64,000 nt of DNA, taken from Brachynemurus nebulosus. Taxonomy: Eukaryota; Arthropoda; Insecta; Neuroptera; Myrmeleontidae. Numbering within the stretch: position 1 is the stretch's first letter; the number at the start of each line of letters is the position of its first letter. Shown here in pieces: positions 33,436 to 45,426 of the stretch. Location: assembly GCA_035578155.1 (NCBI GenBank), contig JAPWDM010000008.1, positions 1,808,001 through 1,872,000 of the forward strand, read 5' to 3'. A program made the position numbers and the translations under genes. Under the pieces are notes generated by a model. It did no database searches. It saw nothing but the letters and a program-made list of their open reading frames with translations, and had not been told where the DNA came from.

Positions 33436-34973
33436 TTACACACTTTGAGAAAGTCCTAACTTATCTTTTAAACTCATTAGTCGTGGTCTTGGTAGCGGTT
33501 TAGTCATGATGTCAGCTACCTGATCTTCGGTCGGCATGTACTGAACTTTAAGAGTACCATCTAACACTTTTTCTCTGATAAAAAATACTTTATTTTTATA
33601 TGCTTAGTGCGATGATGGTTCTCTGGGTTGTGGCAAAGACGAACTGTTGCCTGATTGTCAATCTGAAGTATAGGCATTTGTTTTGAGCACCCCATATCTT
33701 CGAACAATCTAGACAGCCATAAGATTTATTTTACTGACTCATTCGCCGCTACTAATTCCGCCTCAGTTGTTGACGTAGCAGTCAGTTGCTGTCTCTGACT
33801 GAGCCATGACACGGCTCCTCCTGCATATGTCACTACAACTCCAGAAGTGGAGCGACCAGTCTTATTACAGCCTCCAAAGTCTGCATCACTGTAGCAGTCC
33901 AACTTGCGGCTGCCGTTTGCCTTAAACAATATTCCTAAATTACATGTACCAGTAATATAGCGAAATACTCTCTTTAATTTCACCACATCTTGCATGGTTG
34001 AACAATCTAGTGTTCTTGATAAGACACTGACACTATACGCTAGATCAGGTCTGGTTCCCACCATAAGATACATCAAAGCTCCCACGGCTTCTCTATAAGG
34101 AAAATTATGCTGTTTGTCACTTTCTTGTGCTTCGTCAATAGAATCTCCCAATTTGACCATTGGAGTTGAAACAGGTTTGCATTCTTTAAAATTAAAACGC
34201 TCTAATAGTTTTTTTGCGTACGCTTGTTGACAAATTTTAATTGAACCATCTTTAAAACGTTTAATTTCAAAGCCAAGAAAATATGATGCTGGTTTAACGG
34301 TAATTTTAAATTCTTTCTTTAATCCCTGTATAAAGAATTCAGCTTCTTTTGGATCATTTACCATTACTAACCCATCATCCACAAACAGTGCTATCATTAA
34401 CTTCTTATTGTGACTTCCTCTAATATGAAGACAAGGATCAGCTTCGCTTGTCCTGAACCCTGCTTGTTTAAGATATGTACTAAATCTTTTATTCCAGCAT
34501 CTTGGGGCTTGTTTAAGTCCATATAAACTTCGTAATAGTTTACATACTTTTTTAGTTCCATCAGTATAGCCCTCTGGCTGTTCCATGTATACGTCTTCAT
34601 CTAGGTATCCATATAAAAACGCTGTTGATACGTCAAACTGAATCAAATGCGATTTTTCTGTCGCCGCAATACTCAGTATAGCTCGTATCGTGCTTAATTT
34701 TGCAACTGGACTGAATGTTTCTCTGAAATCTACACCATATTTTTGACTAAAACCTTTTATAACAAGTCTTGCCTTATACTTATCTATTGAACCATCAGGA
34801 TTTCAATGATTTCGAACAGAAGCTCCTTCTTCGAGTTCTTTTGGTTTAACCAACTTTCCATCAATAACATCTAGAGCACCTTCATGATAATCTAAAAGAT
34901 CTCTTATTTTTCGTTTCCAAACTGGCCAATCTGATTCACCTGCTAAAGGTTTAATGTGCTTATAAAACTCCAT
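33436..34973 (-). pseudogene. copia gag-pol deletion remnant: gag start fused to reverse transcriptase and RNase H
   Basis: Minus strand. It opens with an ATG at 34971-34973 and a gag-like start (MEFYKHIKPLAGESDWPVWK) that runs after about 50 residues into the reverse transcriptase region (KARLVIKGFSQKYGVDFRET). The catalytic ALFVDDGLV motif (YVDD-type) is at about 34380, followed by the RNase H region (CYSDADFGGC; TSTTEAELVAANES). Defects: in-frame TGA at 34803-34805, probably a former tryptophan; TAA at 33726-33728 in RNase H; and a frameshift near 33595. Protease, integrase and most of gag are missing. It cannot make a working polyprotein. Confidence 0.9.
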
Positions 34974-35205
34974 TTTGTTCCAACTATTGTGTTTAGTCGT
35001 AGCTCAGTTTAAACTAATAATACACTCGAAAGTATTATTTTTTTAACCAGAAAACAACCAACTACACAATTCAAAACAAAAATAAACCCCCAACCCTGAT
35101 GAATTTTTTTTCTCTCTTTGACCAATACTTCTTATGTTTCTTTAATCTCTATTATTTACTGTGTTATTTAGACGTAACTGGGCTAGTGATGAGCAAATGC
35201 AAGAC

Positions 35206-35340
35206 CAAGACCAAGACTACCAAATCTTGGTCTTGGTCTTGTTCTTGCATTAAGAATCTTGGTATTGGTCTTGCTAGAGCGGGTTGAGTCTTGGTCTTGG
35301 TCTTGCAAAATGCAGTCTTGGTCTTGGTCTTGGTATTGCT
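35206..35340. repeat. CTTGGT hexamer array, left subterminal
   Basis: Degenerate tandem copies of CTTGGT/ACCAAG, partly as inverted blocks. The matching array is at 37800-37978. They may be transposase-binding subterminal repeats. Confidence 0.88.
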
Positions 35341-35717
35341 AAAAAATCTTGCACTTTCTTGCATCTTTTTTTATTAGCAAATTCTCGAATCGAAAATTCA
35401 GCTGTCGCAGCCACTGTCATGGTGCGACTTAATAATTTACCGCATCATAGTGTGAAGCCCGGTTCTATGCTAGAAGTTTGTTTTGGGATTTCTAGAACCC
35501 AATAATGCAGTGGTGAATTTACCAGCAGGACGAGTAACCTGGAACTTAGAGCGGCAGATTTTAGGGGCCGCAAATTTGGGGCCAGAGGGTGGCAAAATTT
35601 GGAATTTTTTCTTTTTTGCTGGTCATTAATTTTTTGGTAAGAAAAAGGGTAATAATAACCCACAATTTCGCTCTTAAAATTATAATAATTCAGGAAAAAA
35701 GTGAAAAAGTTATTAAG

Positions 35718-35936
<219 letters not shown>

Positions 35937-37799
35937 AAGTCTCGAACGAAATATCCTATTTTTACGAAGTTTGGTTACGTTGAAAGTTTGGAAAGTTTGA
36001 TAGTCCAAAAATTTTGGAAGAGTTCGCTAGCCAGATACTTCAATTCGAAAATCCTTAAAAAAGTAATTTTTACTAAAATTCCAGTATTTCAAAATTTTTT
36101 ACACCGTGGCAAGAGTAAAAAATCCCATAAAATAGCTTTTAGAATCAGCATCCTATGTTAACGGATCTTCGAGAAAAAATAATTGTTTAACGGAGAATTC
36201 GCTATGTTATATAGGATGCTGCAACAAGGGGTATTTTTAATTATATAGTCATCAAATTATAATTTGAATGGTTTTGCGAAATCGCACTGATTTAGAGCAT
36301 GGGTAGAGTATCTAGAATTACATATTCTGCAATATGTAATACACAGAAAGTCGAGAATATATCAGAAAATGAACTAATGCCTTTTTTAGTGACGTCTTTA
36401 TCTAAAGATGAGAAGGGCGATCTCCCAGGGCGACCTCCCATTATCTTGCTATGTGAAATTGTATTTTATGAGGCTAAAAGTTAAAAATAGTTAATTTCCG
36501 GAAGTTCCAATCAAAGTTATGTCAAATTGTATATATGCTTGTTATTTTTCTTTTTTATTTAAAAAAAAGTGTTTGTCCATAAATCTAGTTTTTTTCAATG
36601 GAATGTCTCCATATATTAAAAACTGAAATTGACCTACAGTAACAAAAAATAAATATTATGTGACAAAAAGAAATTGAATAATCGTAAAGGGTCACTTAAA
36701 AAAATAATCATAAAATAATAAAATGTCCTTCACATTTGTGCTGCTCTGGTTGGAATGTTTAACATATGTGCGAAATTCGCTTAATGTGTAGACACACCGG
36801 TACGATCGACCGGACAGTCTAAGCTCCAATAAATTTTATTATCCTACTTCACTCATAACCAAACAATCAAGTAGGTAATAATTTCTGAACAATAAAAGTC
36901 AAGTAGATATTAATTTAGGATAAACAAAATTTGATACATGTTTTGGCCAATTTGTCACGTGTTGTGTCAAGGTATACGATATACTCACTTTCTGATTTAA
37001 TAGCTTTTGAGTCCAACGGTCGAATTGGTCTAATCGGTCCTTTACCTATTCTGTGGATTAGTATAGAAAATGGGTTTATTTTGTAATTTGTATATATGTC
37101 AGTAAGACAAAATAGAAACAAGTAAATTTAAAAAAAAATATTTTTTTTTTAACGTTTTCTTGCTTGACCGTTCTTATATTCTATTCTACATACTGTATTT
37201 AAACTGTTTATGTTTCAAATTTTAGGGTGTCAACAACCTATCATAAATTAGTTTCCTGGCTTTTTACTGACTATACACATGATCTTCGATTCCATTTCGC
37301 CTAACCATTATTTTGTTTCTGAATCTACCAAAATAACGAAAACATTATAATCATCTTTGTGAGGTAAAAATATTTTCTTTCAAAAATCAGAATTTTTCTC
37401 TTTACGGTTCCTAAAAAAATTTTGTCTTGTGGCTGCCCCTTTGTCCACCTGAGTATTCGTAAAACCTTCCAATGCGTAACTTCGGAACTATTCGACTAAT
37501 TTCGATGAAATTTTTTCAGGGTTTTACTTAGTCCCACATGAATTTCTATTAAACGTGGTAAAATCTATTATTATTATTATTTAAAGTCGTAAAACCTATT
37601 AAACGCCGTTATTATACTTACTATTCAACCAAAAGATTTTGAAGGTAGTTGAAAGCATTATATTGATTTATGACAGCATCACATATTTTTAATTGCAAGT
37701 ATTTAATTAACTTCGAATTTTTAAAAAAAAAAACAATTTTTAATATTGCTTTAAAAAGTTTCAGTATTAATTATACTTTCAAATTATTTAAATAGTTTA

Positions 37800-37978
37800 G
37801 CAAGAGTCTTGCTTTTTTCTTGCTTTTGTCTTGGTCTTGCTCACGCGAGTCTTGGTATTGGTCTTGCAGTCATACTTATAGTCTTGGTCTTGGTCTTGGT
37901 CTTGGTATACATAGTCTTGGTTTTGGTCTTGGTCTTGCAAAAAATGCAAGACCAAGACAAGACTGCAAAACCAAGACT
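37800..37978. repeat. CTTGGT hexamer array, right subterminal
   Basis: Copies of TCTTGG in several short runs, ending in the inverted form AAGACCAAGACAAGACTGC. Partner of 35206-35340. Confidence 0.88.
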
Positions 37979-37995
37979 AATTTTGCTCATCACTA

Positions 37996-38011
37996 AACTG
38001 GGCCCATAACC
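37996..38011 (-). promoter_or_regulatory. copia primer-binding site (initiator tRNA-Met fragment type)
   Basis: Directly next to the 5' LTR the minus strand reads GGTTATGGGCCCAG, which is complementary to the anticodon arm of initiator tRNA-Met. Drosophila copia is known to prime from such an internal tRNA fragment. The hAT insertion and its duplicated bases overlap this site. Confidence 0.8.
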
Positions 38012-38196
38012 TTTTATAATTTTTAGAGAAATAAAGAATTTATAACGAAAAATAAGACGAGCACATTTTACTTGAACAAAATATTTTATTGTTCTTGTTT
38101 TGTTTTTTCAACAAAAAATAAAAATTGACTATTTATAATTTTTGTTACTATGCAATAAAAGAAAAACATGATGAATAAAATTCTTTAACTGTAATA
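38012..38196 (-). repeat. 5' LTR of the copia element
   Basis: 185 bp, nearly identical to 33206-33390. It is followed on the right by the target duplication GGTCT and flanking sequence. Confidence 0.92.
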
Positions 38197-38418
38197 GGTC
38201 TGACGTTGCAACTCTCAATTTAAATCTTTTTTATTAATCAGAAAATGATTGAACATAAATTTAAAAAATTTTGTGAATTTTAAAATATCAGAGAATGAGT
38301 AAACTGAAGGAAGCCGTTTTTTTACTTTTATATTTTAGCCCCACTATATAAAGTAGGAACTTGAAGAAATGGAGAATTTGACTAATTTTGGGAAACTATT
38401 TTAAAATACGCATATTTA

Positions 38419-39289
38419 CCCTGGCGGAAAAAAATTTATGAAAAACTATGATAAATTCTAAAAAAAAGTTAAGAAACTCTATGAAACAGTAAATTATTAA
38501 AAAATCATATTTTTTCATAGAAAGTCATACAAAATGACCATGGCTTTAATGAAAAGTTACAGTCAAACTCATGTATTTTCAACCTGTCGGGACTAATCCG
38601 CTCATGTATTTTCAACTTCTCCTTCATCCTCACTCCGTGGCAATCATAGAACCACTTGACAGACATAGAACCAATCACAAAAAGCCCGCGTAAATCTTTA
38701 CACAATAACAGTAGTCACGTGTACTTCCCCAGTGAATAACCTTAAAATGACAGAATGTCAAGTAACATATTATGATAAACAAAAAAGTGAAACATGAAAA
38801 AAGTGTAATAAACTTGTAGTAAAATCATTTTTTTAGGAATTGCAAATGAAATAAAATCATATATTGTAGGATTATAGGATAAAACCACTAGTGGTCGATC
38901 AGTTAATCTGACAGTTATTTTTCTGTATTAAAGTATTGCGTGAGAAGTGGGGACCAAAAACTTGAAAATACGTGAGTAAAATCAGTTGAAAATAGATGGT
39001 GTTGAAAATACATGAGTTGAAAATACATGAGTCCGACTGTATGCATTATTCTAAAATATTATGATTATGAGTTATGAATAACTATGAAAAAATATGAATA
39101 TTTATTACATCTGAATGTCTAAAAATCGATTAAAGTCTTTGTTTTTTAACGATAATTTCTGACAAACGTTGAATTCTTCTGAAAAAATATGATAATGAAT
39201 TATGATCATAAAAGTGTCCAAATTTGGATGTTTTTCACAATTTTTCATAATTTGTCATAATTTTTTTCATAGATTTTTTTCCGTCAGGG
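38419..39289. mobile_element. TA-flanked MITE, copy 2, interrupted
   Basis: The same CCCTGGCGG and CCGTCAGGG ends as 28014-28396, TA-flanked (38417-38418, 39290-39291). It is split by the MITE at 38560-39039. Confidence 0.9.
38560..39039. mobile_element. TA-flanked MITE, copy 2 (CAGTC ends), nested
   Basis: 480 bp with ends CAGTCAAACTCATGTATTTT and ATACATGAGTCCGACTG. Copy A of the duplication reads AAAAGTTATGCATT uninterrupted, whereas here AAAAGTTA and TATGCATT flank the insert. This directly demonstrates TA duplication. The first copy is at 17967-18429. Confidence 0.94.
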
Positions 39290-40211
39290 TATGTATTATG
39301 CATGTACTATATAATTTTAATTTTTAAAAGTAATGCCGAAAATCGTTTGAAAAAATTAATTTGAAGCTTTGAAGATTGAAGAATTAAATTGAAAACTTTG
39401 AAGCGCCCTGCCGGGTATTTTGAACCGAGATCGACGAGGCACTTATTTTTTTTTTTTTAGTATAATATTGTTTAAACTTTCATTTGGTAAAAGTTTTATG
39501 TGAGTCGGAATTGGTGACGTTGGTGGCCAAAAAAAATTCAATTAAAAATCTGTGCCACCGCGTTACCGCCGGCAGCGTCGAGGCAAACGTACATTACTTT
39601 GTTCTACTCGATGAATAGAAAATTTTGAAATTAATTCCAAGGTGGGACGGAATGGGTGAGTTCGAAGTCAAAATTTTTTTCTTTCAAAGAATTATACAAT
39701 CTAAATGTGCCCACTAAAGTGAGGCACGGTTGCGGTTTTGTTTTGGCAATAGTTGATAGTATTTAAAAAAATAAGTTTCAAACGTACCGCTTATCGGGGC
39801 ACATTCTTACAGTCGCCTCCCGGACTATAATAATTATGCAAAATTATTTACTTTAAAAACTATAGTAACTAATTTTTAAATTTATGATCTACTTATTCTG
39901 AAAATAATTTTCTGATTTTATTTCCATAGTTATGTTAGCTAACCGGAATTTAAGTAGCGACCCTAGTGGCGCCAGCATAGATAAACCGATAATACACTCT
40001 AACAAATTATATAGATAAGACGCTTCAATATAAATTTGATTTTTAAAAAAAAATGTATCGATTATAATGCCCTCTGTTGGTCCAGGTACATAAATAAAAT
40101 GAATTATTTTAAAGTAATACCAATAGTTGGCGTTTTAATAAAAATTGTTTTATATAACAGTTTTCAATATTTTCAGTCATTTTTGTCGTTTTTGTCTTTA
40201 TCAGCAGCTGT

Positions 40212-40576
40212 GTTCGAGCAGAAAAAAAATTCTTTAAACGATTCAAACCGCTTCATATTGCTGACTAATTTTCTGCCAGGACAAAAATCAAGTGACACGT
40301 AGTTCTGTCTTACACCAAATTTAAATTTTACTGCGATAAATTACAAAATTCTGCCATATTGTTGTTTACTCTGATGATTCTTCAATAATATGACGTAATA
40401 ATGTTATTCATATTGTGAAAAATATAAAAGAAATAACGAATTTTCCTATGAATGACTCTTATTGAGGTTATTTTGTTTAAATATCTACGACGACATTTTG
40501 CTTTTTGGTGCTTTGTTATTCTTAGTAAATCGCCATTTTGCTTTAAAGCGCTTTAAAGAATTTTTTCTGCTCGAAC
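40212..40576. mobile_element. MITE with GTTCGAGCAGAAAAAA ends
   Basis: The inverted ends GTTCGAGCAGAAAAAAAATT and AATTTTTTCTGCTCGAAC, continuing with CTTTAAA, enclose 365 bp. It is absent from the corresponding position upstream of gene 5 (30510). Confidence 0.85.
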
Positions 40577-40614
40577 GTAGACAGGGTAGACAGTGTTGTC
40601 TATAGACCGAGCGT

Positions 40615-41800
40615 TGACCGTCAACGCTGGTTTATTTACGTCATAAAACACAAGAAAATTTCTGTTAGAAAATTAAAGATTAGCAAAAAAGTAACACAAT
40701 GCACTAGGGTTGCCTAATCCAAACTGGGCAATAAGGTCAAAAATTTAACAGTTTTATCAAGCTTTGACAGTTTTCTTAATTTATGAAATACAAAGGAAAA
40801 ATAATCAAAAATGTAGTAGATTACTATAGCAATTATTCAATTTAATTGATTTAAAAAAAAAAATAAAAATACAATTCAGTAATTTATTTTTTTACCTATA
40901 ACTACATACAGATAAATATTTTTACATCTTTGATATCCTTATGGTTATCCTATAGGTTTGTATATAGGAATGTAAATATATATATTACGCTCAAAAATCG
41001 AAATCGGTCATTGAGCGAAAAAAAACGACCACAACGCGTTGTGGTCATTTAAAATCATCCACAACGCAAAATTCGTGTTGTGGCACTTATAAAAACAGCC
41101 ACAACGTGTTGTGGCTAACTCAAAAAGACCACAACGCGAAATTCGCGTCGTGGCTTTTATAAGATTTGACCACAATGCGACGTGATCATTTAAAAAAGCC
41201 ACACCGCGTTCTGTACGATAAGTTGATGCAATTGCGGTACGACGGACAGGTTGTTATTAGTCAACAGACGTATAGGCTTCAGAATGTCAACTAATAAAAG
41301 CGTTTCATCAAATTTCATTTATTCATTATGAAAACCCGTAGAAATAAAATTTGAAAAATGTGCTATAATTATTCGTATATACTGTAAAATTTTAATCAAC
41401 TGTTGGTGTGAATCATTTTGTATATATATTTACATTCCTATATACAAATCTATTGTGACTATAAAATCATAAGGAAATCAAAGATATAAAAATATTTATC
41501 TGTATGTAGTTATAGGTAAAAAAATAAATTACTGAATTGTATTTTTATTTTTTTTTTTAAATCAATTAAATTGAATAATTGCTATAGTAATCTACTACAT
41601 TTTTGATTATTTTTCCTTTGTATTTCATAAATTAAGAAAACTGTCAAAGCTTGATAAAACTGTTAAATTTTTGACCTTATTGCCCAGATTGGATTAGGCA
41701 ACCCTAGTGCATTGTGTTACTTTTTTGCTAATCTTTAATTTTCTAACAGAAATTTTCTTGTGTTTTATGACGTAAGACTTTTGACGGTCAACGCTCGGTC
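40615..41800. mobile_element. 1.2-kb foldback element with 380-bp arms, TA-flanked
   Basis: The ends GACCGAGCGTTGACCGTCAA and TTGACGGTCAACGCTCGGTC are inverted. The arms continue with GTCATAAAACACAAGAAAAT and AACACAATGCACTAGGGTTG at high identity to about 40990 and 41400. TA lies on each side (40613-40614, 41801-41802). Gene 5's leader shows the uninterrupted site (GTTGTCTAGTGTCATTC). It sits only ~120 bp before the gene 6 start codon. Confidence 0.92.
41026..41212. repeat. cluster of short CCACAACGCGTTGTGG palindromes
   Basis: About eight alternating copies of CCACAACGC and GCGTTGTGG, several forming perfect short palindromes, occupy the loop of the foldback element. Confidence 0.85.
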
Positions 41801-41918
41801 TACTAGTGTCATTCTATTTTTATGATTATCAACATGCTACCAACTTAAACTATTAGGAATTAAATTGTCAAAAAATTTGTCAAAATTGTGGAAACAATTG
41901 AATTTTCGAAAAAATAAA

Positions 41919-43259
41919 ATGGAAAATAATGGTTCTACAATTACCGAAACATTTACTGTTAAAATAAAAGAAGAGGAAAATTTACAAAATGAAGACAACT
42001 CATTTTCAAATACAGCAAAAACGGAATTGTTTGATTCTTTGCATAATGAAAATGAAATCAAATTAGAATTAAAAGAAAGTAATAATAGTGATGATTTAAT
42101 AAATTTAAAAAGTCTACATACAGAAATTAAATTAGAAGATGACGAAGAGGATATGTTAACGGAAAATAGCGATTTATTTGGTGAACCGTCAGAAATATGT
42201 AACGCACAGAGTGTAGCTGAGCACACACATCAAAATATACATACAGGAAAAAAACAGTTCAAATGTAATGTATGCTTTAAAACATTTTCTAAATCGGGTA
42301 ATTTAAAAACACATGAAACAATACACACGGGAGAAAAACCATTTAAATGTGATATATGTAATAAAACATTTTCTCAGTCAGGTAATTTAAAAAAACATGA
42401 AAGGACACATACAAGAGAAAAACCATTTAAATGTAACACATGTTTTAAAATATTTTCTACATCGGGTAATTTAAAAACTCATGAAAGAACACACACAGGA
42501 GAGAAACCATTCAAATGTAACACATGTTTTAAAACATTTTCTCATTTAGGAAATTTACAGACACATGAAAGAACACATACAGGAGAAAAACCATTTAAAT
42601 GTGATATATGCTTTAAAACATTTTCTCAGTGTAGTATTTTGAAAAGACATCAACAAATACATACAGGAGAAAAACTATTCAAATGTGATATATGTTTTAA
42701 AATATTTTCTCGGTCAAGTATTTTGAAGGATCATAAAAGAACACATACAGGAGAGAAACCATTCAAATGTGATATATGCTTTAAAACATTTTCTCAGTGT
42801 AGTATTTTGAAAAGACATCAACAAATACATACAGGAGAAAAACTATTCAAATGTGATATATGTTTTAAAATATTTTCTCGGTCAAGTATTTTGAAGGATC
42901 ATAAAAGAACACATACGGGAGAGAAACCATTCAAATGTAACACATGTTTTAAAACATTTTCTCAGTTAGGAAATTTGCAGACACATGAAAGAACACATAC
43001 AGGAGAGAAACCATTTAAATGTGAAACATGTTTTAAAACATTTTCTGATCCATCTGCTTTACGGAGACATAAAATAATACATACCGGAGAGAAATCATTC
43101 AAATGTGATATATGTTTTAAAACATTTTCACAGTCAAATAGTTTAAAAACAGATAAAATAATACATACAGGAGAAAAACCATTCAAATGTGATGTATGTT
43201 TTAAAACATTTACTCAGTTGGCCACTTTGAAGACACACATCAAAAGATTGCATGTTTAA
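41919..43259 (+). CDS. C2H2 poly-zinc-finger protein, 12 fingers (gene 6, subfamily B)
   Basis: Predicted 446-aa protein starting [20 protein letters not shown]; the frame is open 54 bases further upstream but has no earlier ATG. N-terminal motifs are IKEE, IKLE and IKLE followed by DDEED. Twelve finger units follow. Fingers 5-6 and 7-8 are a perfect or nearly perfect 168-bp tandem duplication (42594-42761, 42762-42929). Finger 11 reads SLKTDKIIH, so its first zinc-binding histidine is aspartate and the finger is probably not folded normally. The last finger, [14 protein letters not shown], matches genes 5 and 7. AATAAA lies at 43646-43651. A 1.2-kb foldback element inserted just upstream may have altered its promoter. 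Confidence 0.93.
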   Translation: MENNGSTITETFTVKIKEEENLQNEDNSFSNTAKTELFDSLHNENEIKLELKESNNSDDLINLKSLHTEIKLEDDEEDMLTENSDLFGEPSEICNAQSVAEHTHQNIHTGKKQFKCNVCFKTFSKSGNLKTHETIHTGEKPFKCDICNKTFSQSGNLKKHERTHTREKPFKCNTCFKIFSTSGNLKTHERTHTGEKPFKCNTCFKTFSHLGNLQTHERTHTGEKPFKCDICFKTFSQCSILKRHQQIHTGEKLFKCDICFKIFSRSSILKDHKRTHTGEKPFKCDICFKTFSQCSILKRHQQIHTGEKLFKCDICFKIFSRSSILKDHKRTHTGEKPFKCNTCFKTFSQLGNLQTHERTHTGEKPFKCETCFKTFSDPSALRRHKIIHTGEKSFKCDICFKTFSQSNSLKTDKIIHTGEKPFKCDVCFKTFTQLATLKTHIKRLHV

Positions 43260-43307
43260 AAAAAAAAATAAATAATCACAAGAATATAATAATAAAATAA
43301 TAATTGG

Positions 43308-43466
43308 ATGAAAAGTCGATGTATACATTTGCCAGCCGTCCCGAATTTTTCCGCACGTCCTGTTTCTGAAGAAAATTTAAGCCGTCCCGCCAAGAGCTCT
43401 CGCGAAACGTCTGGTGTTCCGGAAGTCAACGGAATTGAAAGTTTCCATTCCAGAGATGCTTATTGA
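43308..43466 (+). CDS. short open frame: possible detached C-terminal tail of gene 6
   Basis: 52 codons, MKSRCIHLPAVPNFSARPVS to HSRDAY and TGA, 48 bp after the gene 6 stop. It matches the frames after genes 5 and 7 and the tail read in frame with the last finger in gene 4. It lacks a ~57-bp middle part but keeps the frame. It may be a fossil of a longer ancestral protein, an alternative 3' exon or untranslated sequence. Confidence 0.4.
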   Translation: MKSRCIHLPAVPNFSARPVSEENLSRPAKSSRETSGVPEVNGIESFHSRDAY

Positions 43467-44048
43467 TTGTTAATATTAAATAGTATTTGCTGGTTTTTCG
43501 ATAATTTTGTGTTTGTTTCGTTTAAGTAATTTCATTTTGTTTTTATTAATTCAGTAGATTTGTAATTCTCTGGAAATGATAAATATTGTGATAATTTAAG
43601 ATGTAATATTCGAATGTTTACTTTGTGAAAATCTTTATTAAGAAAAATAAATCGTTTACTTTGTTACTTTTCATTCACTGATATTAAAATATATTATGTA
43701 CCATACAATAGATGGAGTACACTTTATTTATTTTTGAAGCAAAATCGCCATATTTGTTAACACCTTTTATAACCTACTCAGGGTCGGTGGTAATGAATAT
43801 TTTTTAATTTTCATGTAATTTTTATTGTAATTTGAGACTATTTATCAATGAACTACTAGAAACTAACTAATATAAGAAAAGTGTAGCTTCCTTGGAGCTT
43901 GTTGTAGGCCACAGTCACAGCTTAGGTGGTTCAGTCGTCCGGACAGCTTGGTTCGGTTCGGACATTGATTGTTGCAACCACAGAACAAATAGAACGAATA
44001 CATCTATCTCTTTTCTGCAATCACTTATGTGCTTTTATGTGCATCTTG
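43467..44048. other. 3' flank of gene 6
   Basis: It matches genes 5 and 7 to about 43770 (CACCTTTTATAACC), without the retroposon. Beyond that the sequence is unlike the other units. GGAGCTTGTTGTAGGCCACAG near 43896 resembles part of the element at 57205-58196. No gene is supported. Confidence 0.6.
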
Positions 44049-44054
44049 GGGTCC

Positions 44055-44207
44055 GTCCACACGACACAAGCTTTACCACCGACTTACTTGCGCAAACCAG
44101 TTTGTGCAAGTAAACATGTACGTATGGACGGGAAAAAACGTAGCGACTTACTTGCACAAACCTGGTTTGCGCAAGTAAGTTGGTGGTAAAGCTTGTGTCG
44201 TGTGGAC
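44055..44207. repeat. hairpin at the left end of the Harbinger-type element
   Basis: GTCCACACGACACAAGCTTT pairs with AAAGCTTGTGTCGTGTGGAC, and GACTTACTTGCGCAAACCAG with its complement. The arms are about 60 bp. Confidence 0.92.
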
Positions 44208-44587
44208 AACCATCACCGACTTACTTGTGCAAACCAGTTTGTGCAAGTAAGCATGTACAGTATGGACGGGAAAACGGTATCACGTACGAACCCATTGGTG
44301 AGGCTTGCGTAAACGTCGCACTGCTGAAGATTTTACTTGTGTAAACTTTTGTATGCATGGTTCTGGTTGCGTGTGTAGATATGGTCTATTTCAGTTAAAT
44401 TTAACCATGCTTCGTAACTTTGAATTCAAATAATTTCCGTTTTCTTGGCTTTATCTCTTTTATTATTGCATTTATGTAATTTTTAAATTTGCAGTTTATT
44501 TTTAGAAAAGAATAGAAGATCGATTTGTTTCGCATATAAGAATTATTTAATTTTTTAAGGAAAACTCATGATCAATTTTATCTGAAA

Positions 44588-44692
44588 AGAGGTACATGTA
44601 CCGCATATACAAGATGTACCACATGTACCGCATGTACAAGATATACCACATGTACAATATGTACCACTTGTACCGCATGTACAATGTGTACA
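44588..44692. repeat. TGTACC-type minisatellite
   Basis: Degenerate repeats of (C/A)ATGTACCGC and ATGTACAAGAT. Beyond it (about 44912-45042) is a further simple repeat rich in GAAAATGG. Confidence 0.85.
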
Positions 44693-45426
44693 AGCTGAAG
44701 GAGCTATTGTTCTATTTTTCTATTTTGTTGTGATTAAAAATCATAAAAATTAATTTATAAAAATTTTTATTCTGTGTGATTAAAAATTTTTTTGTTGTCG
44801 AAAAGTGAAAAGGATTTTTTTTTGCTTGTCGATGAAAAGCTGGTGGTTTTTACTGGTTTTTTAACGGTTTCAAAACCAGGGCTGGGAAAAATGGTTCATA
44901 GAAACTATTGAAAATAGAAAATGGAAAATGGTTTCCAAAATTGCATTTAAAATACAAAATGGAAAATGGTTTTGCTGAACATATTTAAAATTGAAAATGG
45001 AAAATTGTTATTTAAAATGGATTATAAAATGCAAAATGCTTTTTTTACTTGAAATTTATTCTATAAATCTTTTTATTATTATTTAGATTATTATATATCG
45101 TTATAACTATATCATTATTTTACATCAATTAAAAAAAAAAAGAAGTTAAGAAAGGTAGTCTTTTGAGAAAATTTTGTCAAGTTTGCGTGATATGAAAATG
45201 AAACTTAAATTAATATTGTTACTTAAAAATATTGTAAAATTTAATTCGGCCTTAACGTATTCAAACCTTGACGACGCTACGACTGCAACTTCTAAATAAA
45301 ATTATGAAAATCATCTACTCAAAATACAAAAACATTTCTTATCGACGTGTATTAAAGATAGTAGTACACAACTTGAGTCAGAAAAGTTTGACTTAAGAGA
45401 ACTGCAAGTTGAGTGACAAATTTAAC

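Larger units (their letters stand above)
38197..40203. repeat. segmental duplication, copy B (upstream of gene 6)
   Basis: Paralogue of 27780-30545. It lacks about 870 bp and the 330-bp MITE of copy A, and instead carries a second MITE inside the shared one. It ends at GTCGTTTTTGTCTTTATCA, where two further elements separate it from the gene 6 leader. Confidence 0.88.

Noticed and set aside
33726..34646. Intact reverse transcriptase gene
   Set aside because: The open stretch has no ATG, is preceded by an in-frame TGA and followed by a TAA and a frameshift within RNase H. It is annotated as a pseudogene.
36299..36484. 61-codon open frame in the hAT element
   Set aside because: It is too short and no transposase motif was seen. 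It was kept only as a remark.
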